Origin: Candidatus Opimibacter skivensis
GTDB lineage: Bacteria > Bacteroidota > Bacteroidia > Chitinophagales > Saprospiraceae
NCBI GenBank assembly: GCA_016722045.1
Contig: JADKGY010000006.1
Coordinates: 186,001-250,000, forward strand
Reading direction: 5' to 3'
DNA: 64,000 bases
A program made the position numbers and the translations under genes. Positions 8,497 to 15,766 of this stretch are shown piece after piece. The first letter of the stretch is position 1, and each line of letters starts with the position of its first letter. Below the pieces are notes generated by a model. It did not search any database and had not been told where the DNA came from. It worked only from the letters and a program-made list of their open reading frames with translations.

Positions 8497-9006
8497 TCAA
8501 TTCTCCACTCTGACTTTGACACGCACTACGCCATCATTATCATCATTATTAAATATCAATGCACGGATGCCTTCCATCGATTGTTCATGCACTTTCAGAT
8601 AATTCGTCAGGATACTTGTTGCACTGGGAAACTGAATCGATGGAATGAAATAACCGGCAGCGACACCGACCGGATCTGCGCCTGCAACAAAGACATCATA
8701 CAATGGGTCCACATAGCTACTCATCCCTGTTTCGCCAAGTGCATATTTGAAAATATCCAGCTTCGAAGGCAATTGAAATGAGCCATCCAATACGGAAATG
8801 ACGCGACTAGAATTGTGCAATGCATCTTCAATCATTGTTTTGTAAAGTTGCACATTGTCATATCCCGGGTAAATAGAAAGCGGATCACCTCCTTCTATGG
8901 TCGAACTGGCCTGCAATCCCATATTGACAAGATTCAGCTTGCTGTCGAGATAAGCATTTCGTACGCTATTACTTTGATACATCAACAAAGTGATATACCA
9001 ATACAT
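8497..9006 (-). CDS. C-terminal part of lipase-like domain (gene fragment)
   Basis: 169 codons in the same frame as the segments on both sides. It ends in FNNDDNDGVVRV, the acidic 'NDG-V-R/P-V' loop that carries the catalytic acid in many bacterial lipases. Just past the stop, a shifted frame carries FHGFAPRYSKIR, which would supply the catalytic histidine before the cyclase part begins. No start of its own is convincing: codons upstream of the ATG at 9006 (PGQEYFDMYWYI) read through to the TGA at 9028. Best read as a piece of the broken lipase-cyclase gene. Confidence 0.55.
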   Translation of the reverse strand: MYWYITLLMYQSNSVRNAYLDSKLNLVNMGLQASSTIEGGDPLSIYPGYDNVQLYKTMIEDALHNSSRVISVLDGSFQLPSKLDIFKYALGETGMSSYVDPLYDVFVAGADPVGVAAGYFIPSIQFPSATSILTNYLKVHEQSMEGIRALIFNNDDNDGVVRVKVRVEN

Positions 9007-9027
9007 ATCAAAATATTCCTGTCCAGG

Positions 9028-9765
9028 TCATAGCGCAGCGTCCTTGTGGCCGTGTGGCGTGCGCGGTTTCTGTTCGGCAGATGGATGGTGGCTGCGGGTG
9101 GGGGGCTGATCCATGACAGCATTGCCGGGTTGCACACTGCTGAAAAATTGTGCAGCCTGCAAACGCCAACTGAGTGTACTAATATCAAAAGGAGTCAGTC
9201 CATTGAGGAAAGTTTGTAATTCGCCGAGATGAGAACCAAAATGTGTACTGGCTATAGTCACAAGACGACTGATATCGCCCTGCATGAAATTTTCTTTGCG
9301 TTTATAATCGGGATTGAAATAAGAAGAGGCATATACCCGGGGTAATATGCCACCAAGACTGTGACCAATGACATCCGCTTGTGTCGCTGCTATCTTAAGT
9401 GAATCACGATAATACACTAATGCATCTTTTATACCTCCTGTATTCTCTGGATACACATCTCCCCACACCACTTTGGCATTGTCTGCAAAGCCGGTGTGAT
9501 CGGAAGTGAAACCAACTGATCCATTTGTCTCTTTATAATTGACCGTAAACACTTTGAAGCCTTCGCTGACCAATCGGTCGTAAAAACTAATACCACCTGC
9601 TATAGGCGTCTTCCACGCTTTTTCAGGATCGGAGTATGTGCCATGTACTAATACCACCGGCGGACGTACTATAGGAATCGACAATGAATCACTTCTGACA
9701 CCTGTATCTGTCATGAAATCAAAATCGATAACCTCATTGTATGCTTCTACGACACCCTGAAACAA
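9028..9765 (-). CDS. Alpha/beta hydrolase (lipase) domain fragment
   Basis: 245 codons. PPVVLVHGTY (35-44) is the oxyanion-hole strand and VIGHSLGG (132-139, Ser136) the nucleophile elbow of an alpha/beta-hydrolase lipase. The frame stays open upstream of the TTG at 9765 to about 9821 (TPPEVFVPNHPTF), so the marked start is not natural. The last 30 codons (from about 9115 down) are GC-rich, proline- and histidine-rich, unlike the rest, and end in an in-frame TGA after which the same frame continues into the next segment. This suggests a damaged or inserted patch within one gene. Confidence 0.6.
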   Translation of the reverse strand: MFQGVVEAYNEVIDFDFMTDTGVRSDSLSIPIVRPPVVLVHGTYSDPEKAWKTPIAGGISFYDRLVSEGFKVFTVNYKETNGSVGFTSDHTGFADNAKVVWGDVYPENTGGIKDALVYYRDSLKIAATQADVIGHSLGGILPRVYASSYFNPDYKRKENFMQGDISRLVTIASTHFGSHLGELQTFLNGLTPFDISTLSWRLQAAQFFSSVQPGNAVMDQPPTRSHHPSAEQKPRTPHGHKDAAL

Positions 9766-10034
9766 AAAGGTCGGATGATTAGGTACAAATACCTCAGGAG
9801 GCGTGTATAAAATAAAACAATAGTGTCAGGTATGTGGTTCGGAAATTAAGTTGTGGATCAGGGGGTTGATAACCGGGCTTTTGAAATTCTAATTGCAGCA
9901 CAACGGAGCTCCTCCATCGCGTTGTTCTTCTCTGTATTCATTCAATTGAAGTAATTGATCCAGAGCAAGACAATAGCACTATCCCTTGCATACACTATTG
10001 GTGCCTACGTAAATTGGCATCAATCAGCTTAAAG

Positions 10035-10472
10035 TCATTTACAGGAGAACAATGTGCAAGGACTTCTTTTCATTTTGACATCCGGTTGCATTGCTTGCGA
10101 AGAATATGATCCTGATGGATCCTGCAGATATTGGCATACCCAGTGCACAGAACACAAGGACAGGCTGTCATTACCTGTGATCCAAAGATCACTGCCTATG
10201 GATTCAAGGCTATTGAGTGCTTCAATATTCTCAAGCTTTTCATTTGTCTGGATTTTTAAGAAACCACCTATGGAGTTCAGATTATTCAACCCATCGAATG
10301 TCATCAGTTCCGCATTGTTGGATATCAAAATATCACCATCTACTTTGTGCAGGTCATCCAATCCAATCAGATTGACAAGTTCAGTACTAAGTAATTCGAA
10401 GCCTTCGTTAATGGCACCTGGTGTTCCTCCAATGGATTGCAAAACTAAACCTTGCAGTGAAGTGACGGGCAT
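10035..10472 (-). CDS. LRR (receptor L-domain-like) fragment, downstream part
   Basis: 145 codons with the spacing of bacterial receptor-L/LRR proteins: LIGLDDLHKVDGDILISNN, FDGLNNLNSIGGFLKIQ and IEALNSLESIGSDLWITGN. The repeat block usually closes with a cysteine segment of the form C-x3-x2-C-x2-L...GC. Here CSVHWVCQYLQDPSGS is seen, but the following SNATGC lies in a shifted frame near 10110. It is separated from the upstream LRR segment by two small frameshifts. Probably a non-functional fragment of a secreted protein. Confidence 0.55.
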   Translation of the reverse strand: MPVTSLQGLVLQSIGGTPGAINEGFELLSTELVNLIGLDDLHKVDGDILISNNAELMTFDGLNNLNSIGGFLKIQTNEKLENIEALNSLESIGSDLWITGNDSLSLCSVHWVCQYLQDPSGSYSSQAMQPDVKMKRSPCTLFSCK

Positions 10473-10503
10473 ACGGCTATGGTGAATCTCTTGCCAACTG
10501 TAG

Positions 10504-11277
10504 TTAGATTATCCAGCCTTCTACACTTGTTAGTGCCGGATTGAAGTTAATGGATACACCCTCCGGTACATGGGAAAGATTGGAGAGTCCCCGGAGAGAT
10601 GTCATGCCCTCATTATTAAGAATTTTGAGTTCACGTACACTTAATAGGTTTTCCAATCCATTGAGATTAGATAGTGTATTGTTTTTCTGAATCGCAAGGT
10701 ATTTGCGTACCGTTTGAAGACCGGAAAAGCCGAATAGATTTTCTAATGATGGATTTGATTCGATATTCAGTTCCCCATCTATCCTTGTAATATTTTGAAG
10801 GCCGTCAAGATCAGATAATAATTGATTATACCCTATCCATATCCTCCCGTCTATATCCGAACTCGTATCTACAGCTGTGGTGTGTGTAATTTTTGATAAC
10901 TGTGTGATATCAGCAATCTGAGGATTTTGCCAGATATAAAGTGAACCCACTGCTGATAGCTTCTGAAGTCCATTCAAATTAAGGAGAAGTCCATTTTCTG
11001 AAATACCCAATGTGCCATCAATTGAGTCAAGTGATTTAAGACCTGAAAGATCAGACAGGAAAGTACCCGATATGTAAAGATTTTTTACATGTGTGATTTT
11101 GTAAAGACTATCAAGGTTTGTGATACCGGAGCCATTGATATACAGACCTCCTTTAAGGTTAGTACAGCCTGTCCCTGCAAAATGATCAACATCAAACTGG
11201 GAAGTTAAGCTGACGAGGCTATTACATTGACCAGAAGCATTATTTATAAAAAAATAAAACATGAAATAAACATGCAA
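10504..11277 (-). CDS. LRR (receptor L-domain-like) fragment, N-terminal part
   Basis: 257 codons with about seven leucine-rich units of the type L-x-G-L-x2-L-x5-G-x-L-x-I-x2-N (for example LNGLQKLSAVGSLYIWQN and LDGLQNITRIDGELNIESN). The true start is probably the ATG at 11315, which gives a signal peptide joined to this frame by a one-base slip in a T-run near 11245. The segment ends TSVEGWII, while the +2 frame continues the repeat pattern (LDNLTTVGKRFTI). It would bind protein or glycan ligands outside the cell if intact. Confidence 0.55.
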   Translation of the reverse strand: MHVYFMFYFFINNASGQCNSLVSLTSQFDVDHFAGTGCTNLKGGLYINGSGITNLDSLYKITHVKNLYISGTFLSDLSGLKSLDSIDGTLGISENGLLLNLNGLQKLSAVGSLYIWQNPQIADITQLSKITHTTAVDTSSDIDGRIWIGYNQLLSDLDGLQNITRIDGELNIESNPSLENLFGFSGLQTVRKYLAIQKNNTLSNLNGLENLLSVRELKILNNEGMTSLRGLSNLSHVPEGVSINFNPALTSVEGWII

Positions 11278-11437
11278 ATGGTATACATGAAAAATTGAAA
11301 TGCTCCAGATTTCATATGTTTATTTTTTGGGTGCTTTAAGATATCTAATATTCGTGTGTATTTTCTTGTAAACCTGCCAAAACAGGGTATTATAAACCAA
11401 GTCAAGGGAACAGTAGTGACAGATTTTCGTATACCAT

Positions 11438-11527
11438 GATGTCGCCCTTTCAGGGCTTTAAAAACTATGGTTTAGCTCATATCACAGGCCTTCGACCTGT
11501 GATATGGGATGTCGCCCTTTCAGGGCT
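11438..11527. repeat. Hairpin pair flanked by 20-bp direct repeat
   Basis: GATGTCGCCCTTTCAGGGCT occurs at 11438-11457 and again at 11508-11527, exactly 70 bases apart. Each copy contains its own short hairpin (CCCTTTCAGGG). Between them is an 11-bp stem-loop, CATATCACAGG / CCTGTGATATG (11478-11506). The reverse complement of the same word recurs several times in the array to the right. REP-like DNA. Confidence 0.7.
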
Positions 11528-11529
11528 GG

Positions 11530-12075
11530 ATCTGAACGGGCATCTATGCGGGGCATCCTCGAAAATAGCCTAAGGGGGTCCTCGAAAGGGTTCACTGGTG
11601 GTGACCCCTCGAAAGGTGAAACCCCTCAAAGACTGTCAGCCTAAAAAGCCTAAAGGGGACATCCTCGGGGGTGTGCCCCTCGAAAAAGGCACGGGGCGGG
11701 GGCCCTCGAAAAAAACGGCGCAGCCCCTCGGAAAACAAGCCCTGAAAGGGCGACATCTACTAACGAGGCGGTGCCCTCGGAAAAAAAGGGCACCTGAAAA
11801 CAAGCCTGAAAGGGCGAATCCCTAACGAGCGGTGTGCCCTCGAAACGGCGCAGCCCCTCGGAAAACAAGCCCTGAAAGGGCGACATCTCCTAACGAGGCG
11901 GTGTAGCCCCTCGGAAAAAAAACCCTGAAAGGGCGACATCTCCTAACGAGGCGGTGTTAGCCCCTCGGAAAAAAGACAGTGCTGCCTCTCGAAAAAAAGA
12001 CGGCGTAGCCCCTCGAAAAAAAGACAGCGCTGCCTCTCGAAAAAACACGGCGCTGCCACTCGAAAAAAAATATTT
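11530..12075. repeat. REP-like hairpin array
   Basis: A degenerate tandem array with a unit of about 50 bp: CCCTGAAAGGGCGACATC, then TCCTAACGAGGCGGTGT, then AGCCCCTCGGAAAA. Each unit can form two hairpins, CCC-TGAAA-GGG and CGAGG...CCTCG. Full-length units are clear at about 11738-11960. The flanks hold shorter pieces (CTCGAAAAAAAGAC and relatives). Open frames over this stretch on both strands are by-products of the repeats. It ends about 120 bp before a REP-associated transposase gene. Confidence 0.7.
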
Positions 12076-12193
12076 ATCCATTTTATAAAAAACCCTAATT
12101 TCATCTAAGCTTTTTTAAGCAACCACTGAAAACGTAGGTAACCACCTACATATTTATTATACTTCACCAGCCGCCGTCAAAGGCAACCAAAAC

Positions 12194-12649
12194 ATGATGG
12201 GACAATCATTAGTAAAAAACTACGTGCATATCGTATTCAGCACGAAACACCGGCAACATCTTATCCATCCACCAGTAGAAGAAGAGTTGCATCATTATCT
12301 GGGAGGGACATGTAAAGCCCTCGAATGTTCACCCCTTATCGTTGGGGGATTTACGGATCATATACACATCTTATGCATGCTATCCAAAAAAATAGCCCTT
12401 ATGAAATTAGTTGAGCAGGTGAAGTCAAGCTCCTCTAAATGGATAAAGTCAAAAGGTGATGGCTATGTCAATTTTTACTGGCAGGATGGCTATGGTGCAT
12501 TTTCAGTGAATCCAAAAGGAATCGAAAGAGTAACCGCATACATTAAAAATCAAAAACAACATCATCAGAAAAAAACATTTCAGGATGAATATAGAGCCTA
12601 TCTAAAAAAATACGAGATCGAATATGATGAAAGATATGTATGGGACTAA
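12194..12649 (+). mobile_element. REP-associated (IS200/IS605-like) Y1 transposase
   Basis: 151 residues, a usual length for a Y1 single-strand transposase. The HUH pair is His56-Ile-His58 in FTDHIHIL and the catalytic tyrosine is probably Tyr116 in VTAYIKNQKQHH. Other landmarks include VHIVFSTKHR near the N-terminus and FYWQDGYGAFSV before the active-site helix. In the RAYT group such proteins act on REP hairpins in trans and are not themselves flanked by IS200 ends. The hairpin array immediately upstream fits that role. The gene looks intact, with start ATGATG at 12194. Confidence 0.85.
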
Positions 12650-12667
12650 TATTTACATTCACCATAA

Positions 12668-12868
12668 ATAAATAAGGATTTATGCCTAACAACCTCAAAA
12701 GGCAGTTTTGCAGGCGGTTTTATGATTTCCGACCTGATCGATCATCTCATCGATTTTATTTTCGTCCGGAATAAAGTGCAGGTGTTGAAATATGCTATTC
12801 TCTCCGATTCGTGGAATGGGAATATGGCATCAGATCATTTGCCGGTTTTTACGGAAGTGAAGTTATGA
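12668..12868 (+). pseudogene. 3' remnant of an endonuclease/exonuclease/phosphatase-family gene
   Basis: The frame from 12668 to the TGA at 12866-12868 encodes the last about 60 residues of a DNase I-like (EEP) hydrolase. DHLIDFIFVRNKVQV corresponds to the 'IDHIFV' strand and ASDHLPVFTEVKL to the terminal S-D-H-x-P-V motif. The frame is closed upstream by TAA at 12665 and the N-terminal two-thirds is missing. It begins shortly after the transposase gene, so it may have been cut by rearrangement at the REP/RAYT locus. Confidence 0.7.
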
Positions 12869-12882
12869 GTAGTGAGTTAAAA

Positions 12883-13257
12883 CTATTGAGATTTGAGATT
12901 ACGCGATTTTGCAAATGAATACACCCACCAGATCAATAAGGGCTGAAATGGTAACCGAACGATAGCTATCCACAGATGCGGATTATGTTCATGCAGATAA
13001 TTGATCAGCATCTGAATATTCGCCGGAAAGACTGCAATAAGTAATGCAATCAGACACCATGCCGCAATTCGTCTTGTTCTGTGAAACATCAATAATATGG
13101 CACAGGCGAGTTCAATTCCTCCACTCAGATAGACAAGTTCCTTTTGCCACAGAATCCACGGCGGCATTATATCTAAGAAAAAATCCACCCATATAAAATG
13201 TGCCAGTCCTGTAAAAGAGAACAATGCTATGATGATGTAAAGTGAAAACTTATGCAT
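12883..13257 (-). CDS. DoxX-like membrane protein
   Basis: Start taken at the ATG at 13255-13257 (MHKFSLYIIIALFSFTGLAHF), since the upstream extension is polar and poorly coding. About 124 residues with four membrane helices. The family pattern is visible in GLAHFIWVDFFLDIMPPWI, LVYLSGGIELACAILL and TRRIAAWCLIALLIAVFPANI. DoxX-like proteins are often tied to redox or thiol homeostasis, but the role here is unknown. Its stop is followed on the minus strand by TCTCAAATCTC, the same word that makes the array at 54432. Confidence 0.75.
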   Translation of the reverse strand: MHKFSLYIIIALFSFTGLAHFIWVDFFLDIMPPWILWQKELVYLSGGIELACAILLMFHRTRRIAAWCLIALLIAVFPANIQMLINYLHEHNPHLWIAIVRLPFQPLLIWWVYSFAKSRNLKSQ

Positions 13258-13347
13258 TGACTCAAAACTAGCGATTAATATGTGCGGGGCGAAATTCAAT
13301 CTCAGCCCATTTCTCAATCTTGCTATCAAATATTATGCACCAACAAA

Positions 13348-13506
13348 TGTTAGGCGTCGGTTGACCGACGTCTGAGTGTGTGCAAGGCTGCGCCTTGCGT
13401 ACGATGATTAACAACCCAAGGCGAAGCCTTGATTACACCATACTTCGACACCTTTCACGCAACCTTGTGCAACTCAGTAACCAAGTCGGTCAACCGAAGC
13501 TTAACA
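13348..13506. mobile_element. MITE-like element with 22-bp terminal inverted repeats
   Basis: TGTTAGGCGTCGGTTGACCG at the left end (13348-13369 in full) matches the reverse complement of 13485-13506 at 20 of 22 positions. Internally there are two hairpins, GCAAGGC-TGC-GCCTTGC (13382-13398) and CAAGGC-GAA-GCCTTG (13417-13431), and the left end itself holds CGTCGGTTGACCGACG. At 159 bp with no gene, it fits a small non-autonomous element or a compound REP. No target-site duplication is evident. Confidence 0.6.
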
Positions 13507-13516
13507 AGGGATGAAA

Positions 13517-13555
13517 AGAATGTTATCCGTAGTTTGAAACTATGGATAACATTCT
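13517..13555. repeat. 39-nt near-perfect palindrome
   Basis: AGAATGTTATCCGTAGTTT (13517-13535) pairs with 13537-13555 with a single G-T mismatch. It lies just downstream of the MITE-like element and about 50 bp upstream of the GH97 gene. It could be an operator or cruciform, and there is no T-run after it. Confidence 0.6.
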
Positions 13556-13603
13556 CTTCGTCATATTTATGTCAATCGTAATTCAAAATTGTATTTTGGC
13601 GTC

Positions 13604-15754
13604 ATGATATCGAAAGTCTACCTCCTGATTGCTGTCATCTCCCTTTTCAACCAATTCATTTACGCAGGGGAAAGTAAACCTGTTGTTATCACCCTATCCG
13701 ATATCCGGCTAACATTTAAACTCAATAAAAACGGAAGCCCGCAATACACCGTTGACTTCAAAAATCAACCTGTCATCAAACCATCGCTCCTCGGTTTTCA
13801 TATCAATGACTCCACTCACCTGGACAAAAATTTCCAGATCATCAAAATGGACTCATCCATGGTGGATGTCACGTGGAAACCTGTATGGGGCGAAGTAAGC
13901 CAGATCCGCAATCACTACAAACAATTTACAGTTCATCTTATCCAGAATGCCAAACCAAGTTTTCTCATCAATATCATTTTCAGGGTTTTTGAAGATGGTG
14001 TAGGATTTAGATATGAATTTCCATTACAACCTCATCTTACCTACTTTATCGTCAATGATGAACTTACACAATTCAACTTGACCGGTGATCACAAGACATT
14101 CTGGATTCCGGGTGATTATGATTCAAACGAATATGAATACACCACTTCCAGATTAAGCAAAGTTGATAACTCTAAGATTAAGTTGATTTCATTTGGAACA
14201 AGAGAAAGAAGTGAACCCGATAAATATGCAGTGCAAACACCACTGATGATGAAAACCGATGCAGGTTTGTACATCAACATTCATGAAGCCGCATTGGTCA
14301 ATTATCCATCAATGCAATTGCATGTCAATAAAAGTGCACACAGCCTGACATCAGACCTGGTACCTGATGCTATTGGCAACAAAGCTTATCTGCGAACACC
14401 AGCAAAGACTCCATGGCGAACGATTATCGTCAGTGATAAGGCAACCGATATCCTGGCTTCCAAAATGATACTGAACCTTAATGAGCCTTCAACCATTAAA
14501 AACACCTCTTGGATCAAACCCATGAAATATATCGGTGTTTGGTGGGAATTGCAAACAGGTCTCAGATCATGGACATATTCCAATCATTTGGATTCTTTAT
14601 CTGAAGATGGCGAACTTGTTCCTCACGGTCATCACGGAGCGAATACAGCTAATGTCAAACGATATATTGATTTTGCTTCAAAGAATGATATCCCCGGTTT
14701 GCTTGTCGAAGGTTGGAATACAGGGTGGGAAGAATGGATCTTCAACTGGAATGGAGGTCATTATGATTTTGTCACACCTTATCCTGACTTTGATGTCAAA
14801 GCCATAGAATCGTATGCAAAGAAAAAAGATGTGCAGATGATCATGCACAATGAAACTGCAGCAGATGCGAGTACATATGATATTCAGATGGATACTGCTT
14901 TTCAGTTTATGAATAAGTATGGGTACAAAGCCGTAAAGACAGGCTATGTGGGAAATATTATTCCACGAGGTGAACATCACGATGGCCAATGGATGATCAA
15001 TCATTATATCCGTTCAATCGAAAAAGCATCTGATCATCATATCATGATCGATATCCATGAACCCGTGCGACCCACAGGTCTTAGCCGCACATATCCTAAT
15101 TTCATGGCTTGCGAAGCGGCAAGAGGAAATGAATGGCATGCCTTCAGTACAGGCAATGCTGTCGATCATGAAACTATACTCCCGTTCACGCGACTGATGG
15201 GCGGTCCGATGGATTATACACCCGGCATCTTCAAACTCAGAAATTACGCGAAAGATCATCCGGAAAGACAAATGCATTCAACTCTTGCAAAACAACTTGC
15301 CTTGTATGTAACGATGTATTCCCCACTCCAGATGGCGGCAGATCTTCCTGAAAATTATGAAGCCCACATGGATGCATTTCAATTCATCAAAGATGTAGCA
15401 GTGGATTGGGACGATACTAAAATCGTAGAAGCTGAACCGGGCGACTATATTACCATTGCAAGAAAAGAGAAAGGAAAAAATAATTGGTTCGTAGGCACCA
15501 TCACGGATGAAAACAGCAGGACATCTACGATCCCGCTTTCGTTTTTAGATGCGGGCAAAAAATATATCGCTGTGATCTATGGTGATGGAGACAATGCCAA
15601 TTGGAAAAACAATCCGGAAGCATATAAAATTGAAAAGTATATTGTAACCAATTCTTCCGCCCTAAAACTAAAGTTAGCAGAAGGAGGAGGAGCTGCAGTA
15701 AGTATCATGCCTGCCACTGCTGATCAGATAAAACAATTGAAAGTATACCCTTAA
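13604..15754 (+). CDS. Glycoside hydrolase family 97 (alpha-glucosidase, SusB-like)
   Basis: The ATG at 13604 opens a signal peptide (ISKVYLLIAVISLFNQFIYA). The TTG at 13589 is not needed. About 716 residues, matching SusB. Order: beta-sandwich N-domain (to about 275), TIM barrel (about 300-600) and C-terminal beta domain. Hallmarks are GYVGNIIPRGEHHDGQWM, MIDIHEPVRPTGL, CEAARGNEWHAF and GGPMDYTPGIF. Glutamates in MHNET, HEPVRP and GNEW keep the spacing of SusB Glu439, Glu508 and about Glu532, pointing to the inverting, calcium-dependent branch. Likely periplasmic alpha-glucan breakdown. No SusCD pair is nearby. A serine hydrolase gene follows 12 nt later. Confidence 0.92.
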   Translation: MISKVYLLIAVISLFNQFIYAGESKPVVITLSDIRLTFKLNKNGSPQYTVDFKNQPVIKPSLLGFHINDSTHLDKNFQIIKMDSSMVDVTWKPVWGEVSQIRNHYKQFTVHLIQNAKPSFLINIIFRVFEDGVGFRYEFPLQPHLTYFIVNDELTQFNLTGDHKTFWIPGDYDSNEYEYTTSRLSKVDNSKIKLISFGTRERSEPDKYAVQTPLMMKTDAGLYINIHEAALVNYPSMQLHVNKSAHSLTSDLVPDAIGNKAYLRTPAKTPWRTIIVSDKATDILASKMILNLNEPSTIKNTSWIKPMKYIGVWWELQTGLRSWTYSNHLDSLSEDGELVPHGHHGANTANVKRYIDFASKNDIPGLLVEGWNTGWEEWIFNWNGGHYDFVTPYPDFDVKAIESYAKKKDVQMIMHNETAADASTYDIQMDTAFQFMNKYGYKAVKTGYVGNIIPRGEHHDGQWMINHYIRSIEKASDHHIMIDIHEPVRPTGLSRTYPNFMACEAARGNEWHAFSTGNAVDHETILPFTRLMGGPMDYTPGIFKLRNYAKDHPERQMHSTLAKQLALYVTMYSPLQMAADLPENYEAHMDAFQFIKDVAVDWDDTKIVEAEPGDYITIARKEKGKNNWFVGTITDENSRTSTIPLSFLDAGKKYIAVIYGDGDNANWKNNPEAYKIEKYIVTNSSALKLKLAEGGGAAVSIMPATADQIKQLKVYP

Positions 15755-15766
15755 TATAACTCCAAA

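Larger units (their letters stand above)
6841..11315 (-). pseudogene. Broken secreted LRR-lipase-nucleotidyl cyclase-T9SS gene
   Basis: Five same-strand open segments can be read as one protein if local frameshifts are undone. The ATG at 11313-11315 opens a signal peptide (MKSGAFQFFMYTICMFIS) that shifts frame in a T-run near 11245 and then meets FFINNASGQCN. Near 10475-10520 the +2 frame supplies LDNLTTVGKRFTI between TSVEG and MPVTSLQG. Near 10110 a shifted frame gives FFASNATGCQNE, then EVLAHCSPVNDFKLID. Near 8420-8515 a shifted frame gives KSEWRIEKE...HGFAPRYSKIR between DGVVRV and DRVVALLNGG. The three downstream segments (9765-9028, 9006-8497, 8406-6841) share one frame. Whether the LRR part and the lipase-cyclase part were ever one gene is less sure than the decay itself. 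Confidence 0.65.

Noticed and set aside
9028..9030. TGA recoding (readthrough or selenocysteine) in the lipase segment
   Set aside because: The surrounding gene shows several frameshifts and other stops, and TGA acts as a normal stop elsewhere in the window.
11738..11960. Possible CRISPR array
   Set aside because: The units are contiguous with no unique spacers, each unit is made of two hairpins, and no cas gene is near.
11598..12081. Three Arg/Pro- or Phe/Arg-rich frames over the REP-like array
   Set aside because: They follow the repeat unit, have no start context or family features, and overlap each other on both strands.
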